This document shows, in pieces, positions 55,027-62,553 of a stretch of 64,000 nt of DNA (the stretch's first letter is position 1; every line of letters starts with the position of its first letter). Under the pieces are notes generated by a model that did not search any database, had not been told where the DNA came from, and worked only from the letters and a program-made list of their open reading frames with translations. The translations under genes were made by a program, and so were the position numbers. This DNA is from Mesorhizobium sangaii (lineage in GTDB: Bacteria; Pseudomonadota; Alphaproteobacteria; Rhizobiales; Rhizobiaceae): contig NZ_JACHEF010000001.1 of assembly GCF_014207355.1 (NCBI RefSeq), positions 496,001 through 560,000 of the forward strand. Direction: 5' to 3'.

Positions 55027-55053
55027 CCGGAAGGCAGACAATCTGCCTTCCGG
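55027..55053 (-). promoter_or_regulatory. Intercistronic hairpin between aapJ and aapQ
   Basis: CCGGAAGGCAGA-CAA-TCTGCCTTCCGG, a perfect 12-bp stem with a 3-base loop. On the minus strand TTTCTCTTT follows. This likely causes partial termination or protects the aapJ mRNA end, so the binding protein is made in excess over the permeases. Confidence 0.75.
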
Positions 55054-55065
55054 ATCACATTTCGA

Positions 55066-56094
55066 TCAGCGGATCGGCGGAGCGTATTGCAGGCCGCCCT
55101 TGGTCCATAGCGCGTTGATGCCGCGGGCGATCTTGAGCGGGCTGCCCGAGCCGACATTGCGGTCGAACATCTCCCCGTAGTTGCCGACAGCCTTGACGAT
55201 GTTGACGACCCAGTCATTGGAGACGCCGAGATCGGTGCCGATCTTGGTATCGGCTTCCTGGCCGAGCACGCGCTTGATCTCCGGGCTGGCGGAGTTCTTC
55301 ATTTCGTCGACATTGGCCTTGGTGATGCCGAGCTCCTCGGCGTCGAGCAGCGCGAAATAGGTCCACTTGACGATGTGGTACCACTGATCGTCGCCCTGGC
55401 GCACGGCCGGTCCGAGCGGCTCTTTCGAGATGATCTCGGGCAGCACGACATGGTCGGCCGGCGCGCCCAGTGTCAGGCGAATACCGTAAAGACCCGACTG
55501 ATCGGTGGTGTAGACGTCGCAACGGCCGGCATCATAGGCGGCGTTGACCTCTTCCAGCTTCTCGAAGACGACCGGATTGTACTCCATCTTGTTGGCCTTG
55601 AAGTAGTCGGCGAGATTGAGCTCGGTGGTCGTGCCGCTCTGCACGCAGACGGCGGCGCCGGAAAGCTGCAGCGCGGAATTGACGCCGGGCAGCTTCTTGG
55701 CGTTGATCATGAAGCCCTGGCCGTCATAGTAGGTGGTGCCAACGAAGTTCAGGCCAAGCGCCGTGTCGCGATTGATGGTCCAGGTGGTGTTGCGCGACAG
55801 TATGTCGACCTCGCCGGACTGCAGCGCGGTGAACCGCTCCTTGGCGCTGAGCGGCGTGAACTTGACCTTGGTGCCGTCACCAAAGACGGCGGCCGCGACT
55901 GCGCGGCAGAAATCCGCGTCGATACCTTGCCAGTCACCCTTGTCGTCCGGCGCCGAGAAGCCAGCCAGACCGGTCGAGACACCGCACTGGATGAAGCCTT
56001 TCGCCTTGACGGTGTCGAGCGTCGTTGCCGAGGCGGCGGACGCCATCAACCCAAGCGTGGCGGCGCCAAGAATGCTGATAGCAATATGTTTCAT
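55066..56094 (-). CDS. aapJ: General L-amino acid-binding protein AapJ
   Basis: 342 residues from ATG 56094; the frame further upstream is not protein-like. Signal peptide ISILGAATLGLMASAASA. Mature: TLDTVKAKGFIQCGVSTGLA, FSAPDDKGDWQGIDADFCRA, SRNTTWTINRDTALGLNFVG and EIKRVLGQEADTKIGTDLGV. These are the hallmarks of AapJ/BztA solute-binding proteins. It delivers many L-amino acids to AapQMP. First gene of the operon. Confidence 0.95.
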   Translation of the reverse strand: MKHIAISILGAATLGLMASAASATTLDTVKAKGFIQCGVSTGLAGFSAPDDKGDWQGIDADFCRAVAAAVFGDGTKVKFTPLSAKERFTALQSGEVDILSRNTTWTINRDTALGLNFVGTTYYDGQGFMINAKKLPGVNSALQLSGAAVCVQSGTTTELNLADYFKANKMEYNPVVFEKLEEVNAAYDAGRCDVYTTDQSGLYGIRLTLGAPADHVVLPEIISKEPLGPAVRQGDDQWYHIVKWTYFALLDAEELGITKANVDEMKNSASPEIKRVLGQEADTKIGTDLGVSNDWVVNIVKAVGNYGEMFDRNVGSGSPLKIARGINALWTKGGLQYAPPIR

Positions 56095-56524
56095 GACCCA
56101 CAGACCCTTTTCTCTGTTTTTCAGGCAAACCCTGATCTTTTCCCGTGTGAACGCAGCTCCCATTCCGGCCCATACCCGGAACCCCGCATCGTAACCGACG
56201 CGCCGCCTCCCATTCACGAATGGCATCGAAGGCGATAATTCCTGTGAGGTCAAGGAAAATGACCGAATTCGAAAGAGTTTGAAAACCAACGGCCGCAAAT
56301 GCCCGAATAGCAGCCAAGAGCGTCAGGAAATTAGCAAGCCGCGCAAACAAAATCGGCAAAGTCCGGTCGGCCGGGGTTCCGGACTATGCCAGCGAAATCT
56401 GTCCCACGGATTTACTGCGCGCTCCTGAAACTCCCCTAATGAATTGGCCTATCCAAAGACTAAACGCATGACGAGCAACCCGGGTCGCGTGGCCATGCCG
56501 CCCGGAAACGGGAGGAGCGCGAGC
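56095..56524. other. 430-base gap upstream of aapJ
   Basis: No gene that I can support. It should hold the aapJ promoter. The minus strand shows TTGACC followed after 17 bases by TTCGAT (near 56230-56260), but the match is weak. I see no operator-like palindrome or clear sigma-54 site. Confidence 0.4.
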
Positions 56525-57415
56525 TCAGGATGCTTGGACGAGCAGCCAGGCGCCGATTGCCACCATCAGCGTGCCGGAGATGCGCGGGATCAGCCGCCCG
56601 GTCGGGACGGTCTTTTCCAGGAGAACGAGGATGGCGATGCCGGCGATCCACAGCACGTTCATAACGCCGCCGACGAACAGGAGCGCCATGAGCGCCCAGC
56701 AACAACCGAGGCAATAGGCGCCATGAACGATCCCGAATCGAAGCGCACCGAGCGGATCGGAACGGAACCCGCCATGACTGGCCAGAAATGCGATCGGTGC
56801 CTGGCATTGCTGCAGGCAGACGCCCTTCATCGGCGTCCATTGATAGAGGCCGGCCGCGATCAGGACGAGGCCGCCGAGAACCGTACTGTTGGTTGCCATC
56901 ATCGGGCTCAGCAAAGCCTGACTGGCCAGCAGCCATTGCGCGTCGGCCGCGGCCAAGCTGAAGGCAACCCAGACGAGCAGATAGCCGGTAAAAAACCATG
57001 CAGTCGATGCTATGGGCCGCCCACCCGCCCGCGCCTTGCGACCGACCCCGGCATAGAGCAGCACCATCGGCGCGACCGACGGCGTCATCATGCCAACCAT
57101 CATGACGGCCCACATGGCAAAGATGAAAGCGAAGTCGGCTGGCGCCCATGCGCGGAAACCGGGCGCCATCGTGGCGCCCACGTCCATGCCACCCATATCC
57201 ATGCCCGGCATCTCCATACCACCCGAATCGGTACCGGACATGTCCATGCCAACCATGTCGCCAGTTGCGGCGCTCGGGGTGGCAGCATCCTGCATGGTCA
57301 TGTCGGCGGCGAGCCACAGTACATAGGCCCATGCGAGCACGGCAATGATGATGAGCGCGGCCGTCACGACTGTGCGGTCGCGCCGCAGCACCGCCTCGAG
57401 AGCCGTGTCGCTCAT
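56525..57415 (-). CDS. DUF2182 integral membrane protein with Met-rich periplasmic loop
   Basis: 296 residues, about seven helices. Between helix 1 and 2 (about residues 47-83) is a Met/Gly/Asp-rich stretch with MDMSGTDSGGMEMPGMDMGG, the kind of sequence that binds copper(I) or other soft metals. Later FAMWAVMMVGMMTPSVAPMV and CLQQCQAPIAFLASHGGF, plus YCLGCCWALMALLFVGGVMN, are DUF2182 features. Its cysteines and methionines suggest metal handling. It lies 9 bases after a DUF1326 gene, a recurring pair in proteobacteria. Function not established. Confidence 0.8.
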   Translation of the reverse strand: MSDTALEAVLRRDRTVVTAALIIIAVLAWAYVLWLAADMTMQDAATPSAATGDMVGMDMSGTDSGGMEMPGMDMGGMDVGATMAPGFRAWAPADFAFIFAMWAVMMVGMMTPSVAPMVLLYAGVGRKARAGGRPIASTAWFFTGYLLVWVAFSLAAADAQWLLASQALLSPMMATNSTVLGGLVLIAAGLYQWTPMKGVCLQQCQAPIAFLASHGGFRSDPLGALRFGIVHGAYCLGCCWALMALLFVGGVMNVLWIAGIAILVLLEKTVPTGRLIPRISGTLMVAIGAWLLVQAS

Positions 57416-57424
57416 TGGATCAGC

Positions 57425-58060
57425 TCAATGCACGATGCCACTTTGCGAGAGGTGCAAATTGGCGAAATGGCTGTGCGTATCCGCCAGTTCGAACTTGATC
57501 GGGCCGGTTGCCTTGGTCCAGCCACGCCCGACCTCGGCAAGCGAATATTCGAAACCATGCGTGAGGTCGATGCGCGCCCGATGCTCCGCACCGGTGACGG
57601 GATTCTTGATCGGCTCGCCGTGGCCCGAGGTTACGCCCGGCACGTGCAGGCGAGCCGCTCGGGCATCTATGTCGACTTCGAAGTCTATTGCGGCGAAGAT
57701 CGGATCGTGAACCGTCTCCAGCGTCGTCGAAAAAACCTGGAATATGGTCGCGCCGGGTTCGGTGTCCTCACCACTGAGAATGCGAAGCAGCGCTCCGCGC
57801 TGCGCCTCGGTCGCCCGCTCGTCGATGACCACTGCCGCCTCACCCCTGCCTTGGTGAATTGCGCCAGGCCAGCGGAAGACACCGGCAAAGCGCAAGCCAT
57901 CGAGCTTGGTGTCGCCATGATAGCCGCTCTCGATTTCCACGCCGACCACCGCGCGGCAGGATCCACCCGTCGGCAAGGCGTTGAACTGGCATGGGCAGCC
58001 ATAGGCGCAGTTGCAGTTGACGAACTCGCGCGCCTTGATCATCCACTTGACGTCGGTCAT
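57425..58060 (-). CDS. DUF1326 domain protein, cysteine-rich N-terminus
   Basis: 211 residues from ATG 58060 (GGGAGGAATGG upstream). The N-terminus contains NCNCAYGCPCQF, a compact four-Cys cluster typical of DUF1326 (C-N-C-x4-C-x-C type), and later GSCRAVVGVEIE. The rest is beta-rich with FANLHLSQSG at the end. No signal peptide. It is coupled to the DUF2182 gene. Metal or Fe-S binding is plausible but not shown. Confidence 0.8.
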   Translation of the reverse strand: MTDVKWMIKAREFVNCNCAYGCPCQFNALPTGGSCRAVVGVEIESGYHGDTKLDGLRFAGVFRWPGAIHQGRGEAAVVIDERATEAQRGALLRILSGEDTEPGATIFQVFSTTLETVHDPIFAAIDFEVDIDARAARLHVPGVTSGHGEPIKNPVTGAEHRARIDLTHGFEYSLAEVGRGWTKATGPIKFELADTHSHFANLHLSQSGIVH

Positions 58061-58363
58061 GCCATTCCTCCCCTGGCTGCATTCATTGCTCTGCAACCGA
58101 GATGCCCGGATCGCGGGGGATCAGGAGGTCAACCGGGAAGGATCATCCGGCAGTGTCTGATCGACGCAATCCGGGGAAACTATTAGAAATCAATCATATA
58201 TTTTTCCCGGCCGTCTTCAATAGACGATCGGCCAAGGGCGCAATGCGTTCGGACCGGGCAAGACTGTGCGCCCCTCCATCAGGAATCGACTTGGTACATC
58301 CGAAGTCGGTACCCTGGCGGGTGCAGGCCGGTTGCACGGCCAAAGCCGTCGCACTATGGCTAG
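58061..58363. other. Divergent control region between DUF1326 and metC
   Basis: No gene seen. There is an AT-rich stretch near 58180-58206 (TATTAGAAATCAATCATATA) that probably contains promoters for one or both genes. I looked for a SAM-II or other S-adenosylmethionine riboswitch before metC and found no matching conserved core. Confidence 0.4.
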
Positions 58364-58382
58364 CGCCTTGTCGAACAAGGCG
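58364..58382 (+). promoter_or_regulatory. Hairpin covering the metC ribosome-binding region
   Basis: CGCCTTGT-CGA-ACAAGGCG, a perfect 8-bp stem ending seven bases before the metC ATG. The AAGG of the presumed ribosome-binding site (58377-58380) is inside the 3-prime arm. The upstream sequence GGCCG-GTTGCA-CGGCC (58326-58341) makes another stem. Translation of metC may depend on opening this structure. Confidence 0.5.
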
Positions 58383-58389
58383 AAGAAGA

Positions 58390-59574
58390 ATGGCGAAAGA
58401 CCGCGACGGGCAAGTTACCAGCAGCATGGGTATCAACACGCGGCTGGCCCATTCGGGCAACAATCCGCATGACTATTTCGGCTTCGTCAATCCACCGGTG
58501 GTGCATGCCTCGACCGTGCTTTATCCCGACGCGGCGTCGATGGCGGCACGCAGCCAGAAATACACTTACGGCACGCGCGGCACGCCGACGACCGATGCCC
58601 TTGCCGACGCCATAGATGCACTGGAAGGGTCGGCCGGCACGATCGTGGTGCCTTCGGGCCTTGCGGCGGTGACCGTGCCGTTGCTCGCGTTCGTGTCGGC
58701 GGGCGACCACCTGCTGATCGTCGATTCCGTCTATCACCCGACGCGCAACTTCGCCGACACGATGCTGAAGCGGCTGGGCGTCGAGGTCGAGTACTACGCC
58801 CCCCATGTCGGCGCCGGCATCGCGGCGTTGATCAAGCCCAACACCAAGGTGGTGTTCACGGAATCGCCGGCGTCCAACACGTTCGAGCTGCAAGACATCC
58901 CGGCGATCGTCAAAGCGGCGCACGCCGCAGGCGCCATCGTCATGATGGACAATACCTGGGCGACGCCGCTGTATTTCCGCCCGCTCGACCACGGCGTCGA
59001 CATCTCGATCCACGCGGCGACGAAATATCCGGCCGGCCATTCCGACGTGCTGCTTGGCACGGTCTCGGCCAACGAAAGCTGCTGGAAGCATCTTTATGAA
59101 AGCTTCTGCACGCTTGGCTGCTGCGCCGGGCCCGACGATGTCTACCAGGTGCTGCGCGGCCTGCGCACCATGGGCGTGCGCCTCGAGCGCCATCAGCGCA
59201 GCGCGCTCGCCATCGCCTCCTGGCTCGAGGGCCAGAAGGGCGTGGCGCGCGTGCTCCACCCTGCCCTTCCCAGTCATCCGGACCACGGCCTGTGGAAGCG
59301 TGATTTCTCCGGCTCGAGCGGCATCTTTTCCATCGTGCTTGCCGGCGGCGGCCAGAAGCAGCAGCACGCCTTCCTCGACGCGCTGCAGATCTTCGGCCTC
59401 GGCTATTCCTGGGGCGGCTATGAGAGCCTTGCGGTGCCGGTCTGGCTCGCCGACCGCGTCGTCGCAAAGGGCCCGTATGAAGGCCCGTTGATCCGCCTGC
59501 AGATCGGCCTCGAGGATGTCGAAGACCTGAAGGCCGACATTCTGCGCGGCCTGACCGCCGCGGCTTCTGCCTGA
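58390..59574 (+). CDS. metC: Cystathionine beta-lyase
   Basis: 394 residues from ATG 58390. It is a Cys/Met-metabolism PLP enzyme: YTYGTRGTPTTDALADAIDA, GTIVVPSGLAAVTVPLLAF, and the PLP lysine in ISIHAATKYPAGHSDVLLG, with the C-terminal GYSWGGYESL characteristic of cystathionine beta-lyases. It makes homocysteine from cystathionine. The 18 codons before INTRLAHSG are variable among homologues. Its reading frame extends upstream to 58102 without support. Confidence 0.9.
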   Translation: MAKDRDGQVTSSMGINTRLAHSGNNPHDYFGFVNPPVVHASTVLYPDAASMAARSQKYTYGTRGTPTTDALADAIDALEGSAGTIVVPSGLAAVTVPLLAFVSAGDHLLIVDSVYHPTRNFADTMLKRLGVEVEYYAPHVGAGIAALIKPNTKVVFTESPASNTFELQDIPAIVKAAHAAGAIVMMDNTWATPLYFRPLDHGVDISIHAATKYPAGHSDVLLGTVSANESCWKHLYESFCTLGCCAGPDDVYQVLRGLRTMGVRLERHQRSALAIASWLEGQKGVARVLHPALPSHPDHGLWKRDFSGSSGIFSIVLAGGGQKQQHAFLDALQIFGLGYSWGGYESLAVPVWLADRVVAKGPYEGPLIRLQIGLEDVEDLKADILRGLTAAASA

Positions 59575-59741
59575 GCGATCAAGGCACCAGCCAGCTGATT
59601 CAGCAGATCACGGAATTCTATTTCTCAAAACCGCCTCTTCGCGGATCAATTTGGCTTTCAACTTCGACGATGCCGCGTCATTGCGGTGCGATCATCAGTT
59701 TCAACTTTCCTCTGGAATACCGGCAGAGTTTTCCGACTCCC

Positions 59742-60827
59742 ATGGCCTTTCGCCTTTTTGTTCCGATTCTTGCCGGCGCGACGCTGCGCGAGCGCATCAT
59801 CGCCTGCATCGGGGCGACGATCGGCATTGCACTGACCGGCGCGATCGGCGGCCTGGTGCTCGGCAACGGCCCGCACGTGCCGCTGCTGGTGGCGCCGATG
59901 GGAGCCTCGGCCGTGCTCCTGTTCGCGGTGCCGGCCAGCCCGTTGGCGCAGCCATGGTCGATCATCGGCGGCAACACGATATCGGCCCTGGTCGGCGTGA
60001 TCGTGGCGCATTTCATCCACGAACCCGCCCTTGCCACCGGCATCGCCGTGGCGCTTGCCATCGCCGCCATGTCGTTCACGCGCTGCCTGCATCCGCCGGG
60101 TGGAGCGGCCGCCCTGACCGCGGTGTTGGGAGGGCCTGCCGTCATCAGCGCCGGCTTCCTGTTTCCATTCGTGCCCGTGGCATTGAACTCGCTGCTGCTG
60201 GTGGCGCTCGGCTACGGCTTCCACAAGCTGGCCCGTCGCAACTACCCGCACGTGCCGATTCCCCCGACGAACAGCCATGGCACCGTCGATCCGCCGGCGC
60301 AGCTGCGCGTCGGGTTCCAGCCTGAGGATATCGATGCCGCGCTTGGCGCGCTCGACGAGACGTTCGATATCGATCGCAACGATCTCGACCGGCTGCTGCG
60401 GCAAGTCGAATTGCAGGCTCTGGTGCGCGCGCAGAAGGGCCTGCTGTGTGAGGATATCATGTCGCGCGATGTGATCTCGGTCGACGAACACACGTCCACC
60501 GAGGCAGCGCGCCATTTGCTGCTCGACCACAACATCCGTACCTTGCCGGTCGTCAACGCAGAGGCAAGGCTGGCGGGCACCGTGGGATTGCGGGAACTGG
60601 CGTTGGCCTCGGGAACGGTCGGATCCGTGATATCGCCGGCAGCGACAGCCGCCGCCGATTTCGCCGCCATGGGTCTGCTGCCCGTACTCACCGACGGCCG
60701 CAGCCATGCGGTCATCGTCGTCGACGACGACAAGCGCATTCTCGGGCTGATCACACAGACCGATCTGCTGGGGGCCACGGCGCGTCTGCAGGCTGCTGAC
60801 AAGTCCTCGCCGGAAGCGGTACGATAG
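59742..60827 (+). CDS. HPP-family membrane protein with C-terminal CBS pair
   Basis: 361 residues from ATG 59742 (an in-frame ATG at 59670 adds 24 residues; neither has a good ribosome-binding site). The N-terminal HPP domain has four helices and the defining CLHPPGGAAALTAVLGG (about 123-139). The C-terminal cytosolic half (about 235-355) is a CBS pair (DIMSRDVISVDEHTSTEAAR; SHAVIVVDDDKRILGLITQT) that probably binds an adenine nucleotide. HPP proteins have been linked to nitrite transport in plastids, but the role in bacteria is unknown. Confidence 0.85.
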   Translation: MAFRLFVPILAGATLRERIIACIGATIGIALTGAIGGLVLGNGPHVPLLVAPMGASAVLLFAVPASPLAQPWSIIGGNTISALVGVIVAHFIHEPALATGIAVALAIAAMSFTRCLHPPGGAAALTAVLGGPAVISAGFLFPFVPVALNSLLLVALGYGFHKLARRNYPHVPIPPTNSHGTVDPPAQLRVGFQPEDIDAALGALDETFDIDRNDLDRLLRQVELQALVRAQKGLLCEDIMSRDVISVDEHTSTEAARHLLLDHNIRTLPVVNAEARLAGTVGLRELALASGTVGSVISPAATAAADFAAMGLLPVLTDGRSHAVIVVDDDKRILGLITQTDLLGATARLQAADKSSPEAVR

Positions 60828-60855
60828 CCACCGCCGGACCCCACGAAAAATGGCC

Positions 60856-60885
60856 GGGAACCTTTTGCCGGCAATGCCATCCAAT
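60856..60885 (+). promoter_or_regulatory. ECF-type promoter of the sigma factor gene (autoregulation)
   Basis: GGGAAC (60856-60861), 16 bases, CATCCAAT (60878-60885). The same pair with the same spacing recurs at 61621-61650 before the DUF4142 gene. Such shared GGAAC-type -35 boxes are the mark of an ECF sigma factor recognising its own promoter. Confidence 0.75.
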
Positions 60886-60929
60886 CTCTCAATCGGGTTG
60901 CTGTCCGGGATTGGGTTGAGGAACTGGTC

Positions 60930-61604
60930 ATGCCTGCTGTCTTGACGGCCGTGCCTTCTGTCGCTTCGGGCGAGATGCAACTCGTGCGCCGCGCCTTGGC
61001 GCGCGAGGGCGACGCTTTCCGCACCATCATCAAGACGCACAACCAGCGGCTCTATCGCATCGCCCGCGGCGTGGTGCGCAACGACAGCGAGGCCGAGGAC
61101 ATCGTGCAGGAGGCCTATGTCAGGGCCTTCGCCCATCTCGATGCGTTTCGCGGCGATTCCTCGCTCGCCACATGGCTGTCGCGCATCGTCATCAACGAGG
61201 CGCTCGGCCGCCTGCGCAAAAGGCGCAGAACGGTGGCAATGCCGGAAAATCCACAAGCCGAGATCATCCGGTTCCCCCTCAACCCCAGCGACGATCCGGA
61301 ACGGACGATGGCGCAACGGCAAATCCTCCAGCTGGTCGAACAGGCCACCGACAGCCTTCCCGATGTCTACCGCACGGTGTTCGTGGCGCGGGTGATCGAG
61401 GGGCTGAGCATCGAAGAGACCGCCGATCTTCTCGGCGTGCGGCCACAAACCGTCAAGACGAGGCTGCACCGCGCCCGCGCCCTGGTGCGCAAGGCGCTGG
61501 ACGACCAGATCGGGCCGGTGCTGCTCGATGCGTTCCCCTTCGCCGGCCGACGTTGCGAAAGGCTGACCAACGCCGTGATGCGGCGGCTCGGCCTAGAAAG
61601 CTGA
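60930..61604 (+). CDS. ECF-family RNA polymerase sigma factor
   Basis: 224 residues. Sigma-2: GVVRNDSEAEDIVQEAYVRA and FRGDSSLATWLSRIVINEAL. Sigma-4: LPDVYRTVFVARVIEGLSIE, ETADLLGVRPQTVKTRLHRA. Longer than a minimal ECF by about 30 residues because of an N-terminal extension and a C-terminal tail (PFAGRRCERLTNAVMRRLGL) that could be regulatory. No anti-sigma gene is obvious next to it. Its own promoter and that of the DUF4142-cupredoxin operon share a motif, which suggests these are its targets. Confidence 0.92.
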   Translation: MPAVLTAVPSVASGEMQLVRRALAREGDAFRTIIKTHNQRLYRIARGVVRNDSEAEDIVQEAYVRAFAHLDAFRGDSSLATWLSRIVINEALGRLRKRRRTVAMPENPQAEIIRFPLNPSDDPERTMAQRQILQLVEQATDSLPDVYRTVFVARVIEGLSIEETADLLGVRPQTVKTRLHRARALVRKALDDQIGPVLLDAFPFAGRRCERLTNAVMRRLGLES

Positions 61605-61620
61605 CTTTCGCCGATTCGTT

Positions 61621-61650
61621 GGGAACGTTTGCCGCCGCCCGGCATCCAAT
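61621..61650 (+). promoter_or_regulatory. ECF-type promoter of the DUF4142-cupredoxin operon
   Basis: GGGAAC (61621-61626), 16 bases, CATCCAAT (61643-61650). It matches in both boxes and spacing the site before the sigma gene at 60856. The start would be near 61657, about 50 bases before the DUF4142 ATG at 61709. Confidence 0.75.
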
Positions 61651-61708
61651 GACCGTCAACCAAGAAACACAGTCCGGCGCGTGTCCTGCGTCCGGCGAAG
61701 GAGATGCC

Positions 61709-62233
61709 ATGCTTATCCGACACACCGCTACCCTGGCCGCCATGCTGCTGCTTGGCACTGCCCCGTTCGCCCAAGCGGCCGACAAGCCGACCGACCCACA
61801 GATCGCCCACATCGCCTACACGGCCGGGGTCATCGACGTTGAAGCCGCCAAGCTGGCGATCGGGAAATCGAAGAACAAGGACGTCGTGGATTTCGCCAAC
61901 GACATGGTGCGCGACCACGAAGCCGTGAACTTGCAGGCGCTCGACCTGGTCAAGAAGCTGAAGGTGACGCCGGAAGACAACGCTACCAGCCAGGCGCTGA
62001 GCAAGGCAGCCGCCGATGAAAGGGCCAAGCTTGCCAAGCTCGAGGGTGCTGCCTTCGACAAGGCCTATGTCGACAACGAGGTCGCCTACCACAAGCAGGT
62101 CAACGGCGCTCTCGAAACGCTGCTCATCCCGTCGGCCAGCAATGCCGAGCTGAAGAGCCTGCTGGAGACCGGTCTGAAGATCTTCCAGGGCCATGAGCAG
62201 CATGCCGAACATGTCGCCGGCATGCTGAAGTAA
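61709..62233 (+). CDS. DUF4142 exported protein
   Basis: 174 residues from ATG 61709 (GAAGGAG upstream). A signal peptide (LAAMLLLGTAPFAQA) precedes a DUF4142 domain: IAHIAYTAGVIDVEAAKLAI, VDFANDMVRDHEAVN, KAYVDNEVAYHKQVNGALET and HEQHAEHVAG. It is a four-helix, ferritin-like periplasmic fold of unknown function, with conserved His residues. It is first of a two-gene operon with a cupredoxin, apparently controlled by the adjacent ECF sigma. Confidence 0.88.
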   Translation: MLIRHTATLAAMLLLGTAPFAQAADKPTDPQIAHIAYTAGVIDVEAAKLAIGKSKNKDVVDFANDMVRDHEAVNLQALDLVKKLKVTPEDNATSQALSKAAADERAKLAKLEGAAFDKAYVDNEVAYHKQVNGALETLLIPSASNAELKSLLETGLKIFQGHEQHAEHVAGMLK

Positions 62234-62244
62234 GGACAGCCAGC

Positions 62245-62553
62245 ATGTCGAAACGCCATCTGTGGATCGCGCTGACGCTGGCAATCGGCATCGTTCCGGC
62301 GCAGGCTGAAACCATCCAGGTCACCATCGACAAACTGGTGTTCTCGCCAGCCAGTGTCGAGGCCAAGGCCGGTGACACGATCGAGTGGGTGAACAAGGAC
62401 GTGTTCGCCCACACGGCCACCGTCAAGGGCGGCTGGGAGGTGATGATCCCGCCGAAAAAGTCCGCGAGCCTCACCCTGCAGAAGGCAGAGACGGTCGATT
62501 ATTTCTGCCGTTTCCACCCCAACATGAAAGGCCGTTTGGTGGTGGCGCCCTGA
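62245..62553 (+). CDS. Cupredoxin (plastocyanin/amicyanin-like) blue-copper protein
   Basis: 102 residues. Signal peptide LWIALTLAIGIVPAQA. Mature part: IDKLVFSPASVEAKAGDTIE, VNKDVFAHTATVKGG and DYFCRFHPNMKGRLVV. The copper ligands are His of FAHT, then Cys, His and Met in CRFHPNM, all present. It is a periplasmic one-electron carrier of type I copper. It follows the DUF4142 gene by 12 bases. Its last 55 bases lie antisense to the enoyl-CoA hydratase gene. Confidence 0.92.
   Translation: MSKRHLWIALTLAIGIVPAQAETIQVTIDKLVFSPASVEAKAGDTIEWVNKDVFAHTATVKGGWEVMIPPKKSASLTLQKAETVDYFCRFHPNMKGRLVVAP

Noticed and set aside
56444..58186. 580-codon plus-strand frame
   Set aside because: Antisense to the DUF2182 and DUF1326 genes; His/Arg/Gly-rich without motifs.
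58061..58389. SAM-II riboswitch before metC
   Set aside because: I looked for the conserved pseudoknot core and did not find it; only simple hairpins are present.
59658..61469. 603-codon minus-strand frame across the HPP and sigma genes
   Set aside because: Antisense to two genes with clear motifs; composition is that of a shadow frame.
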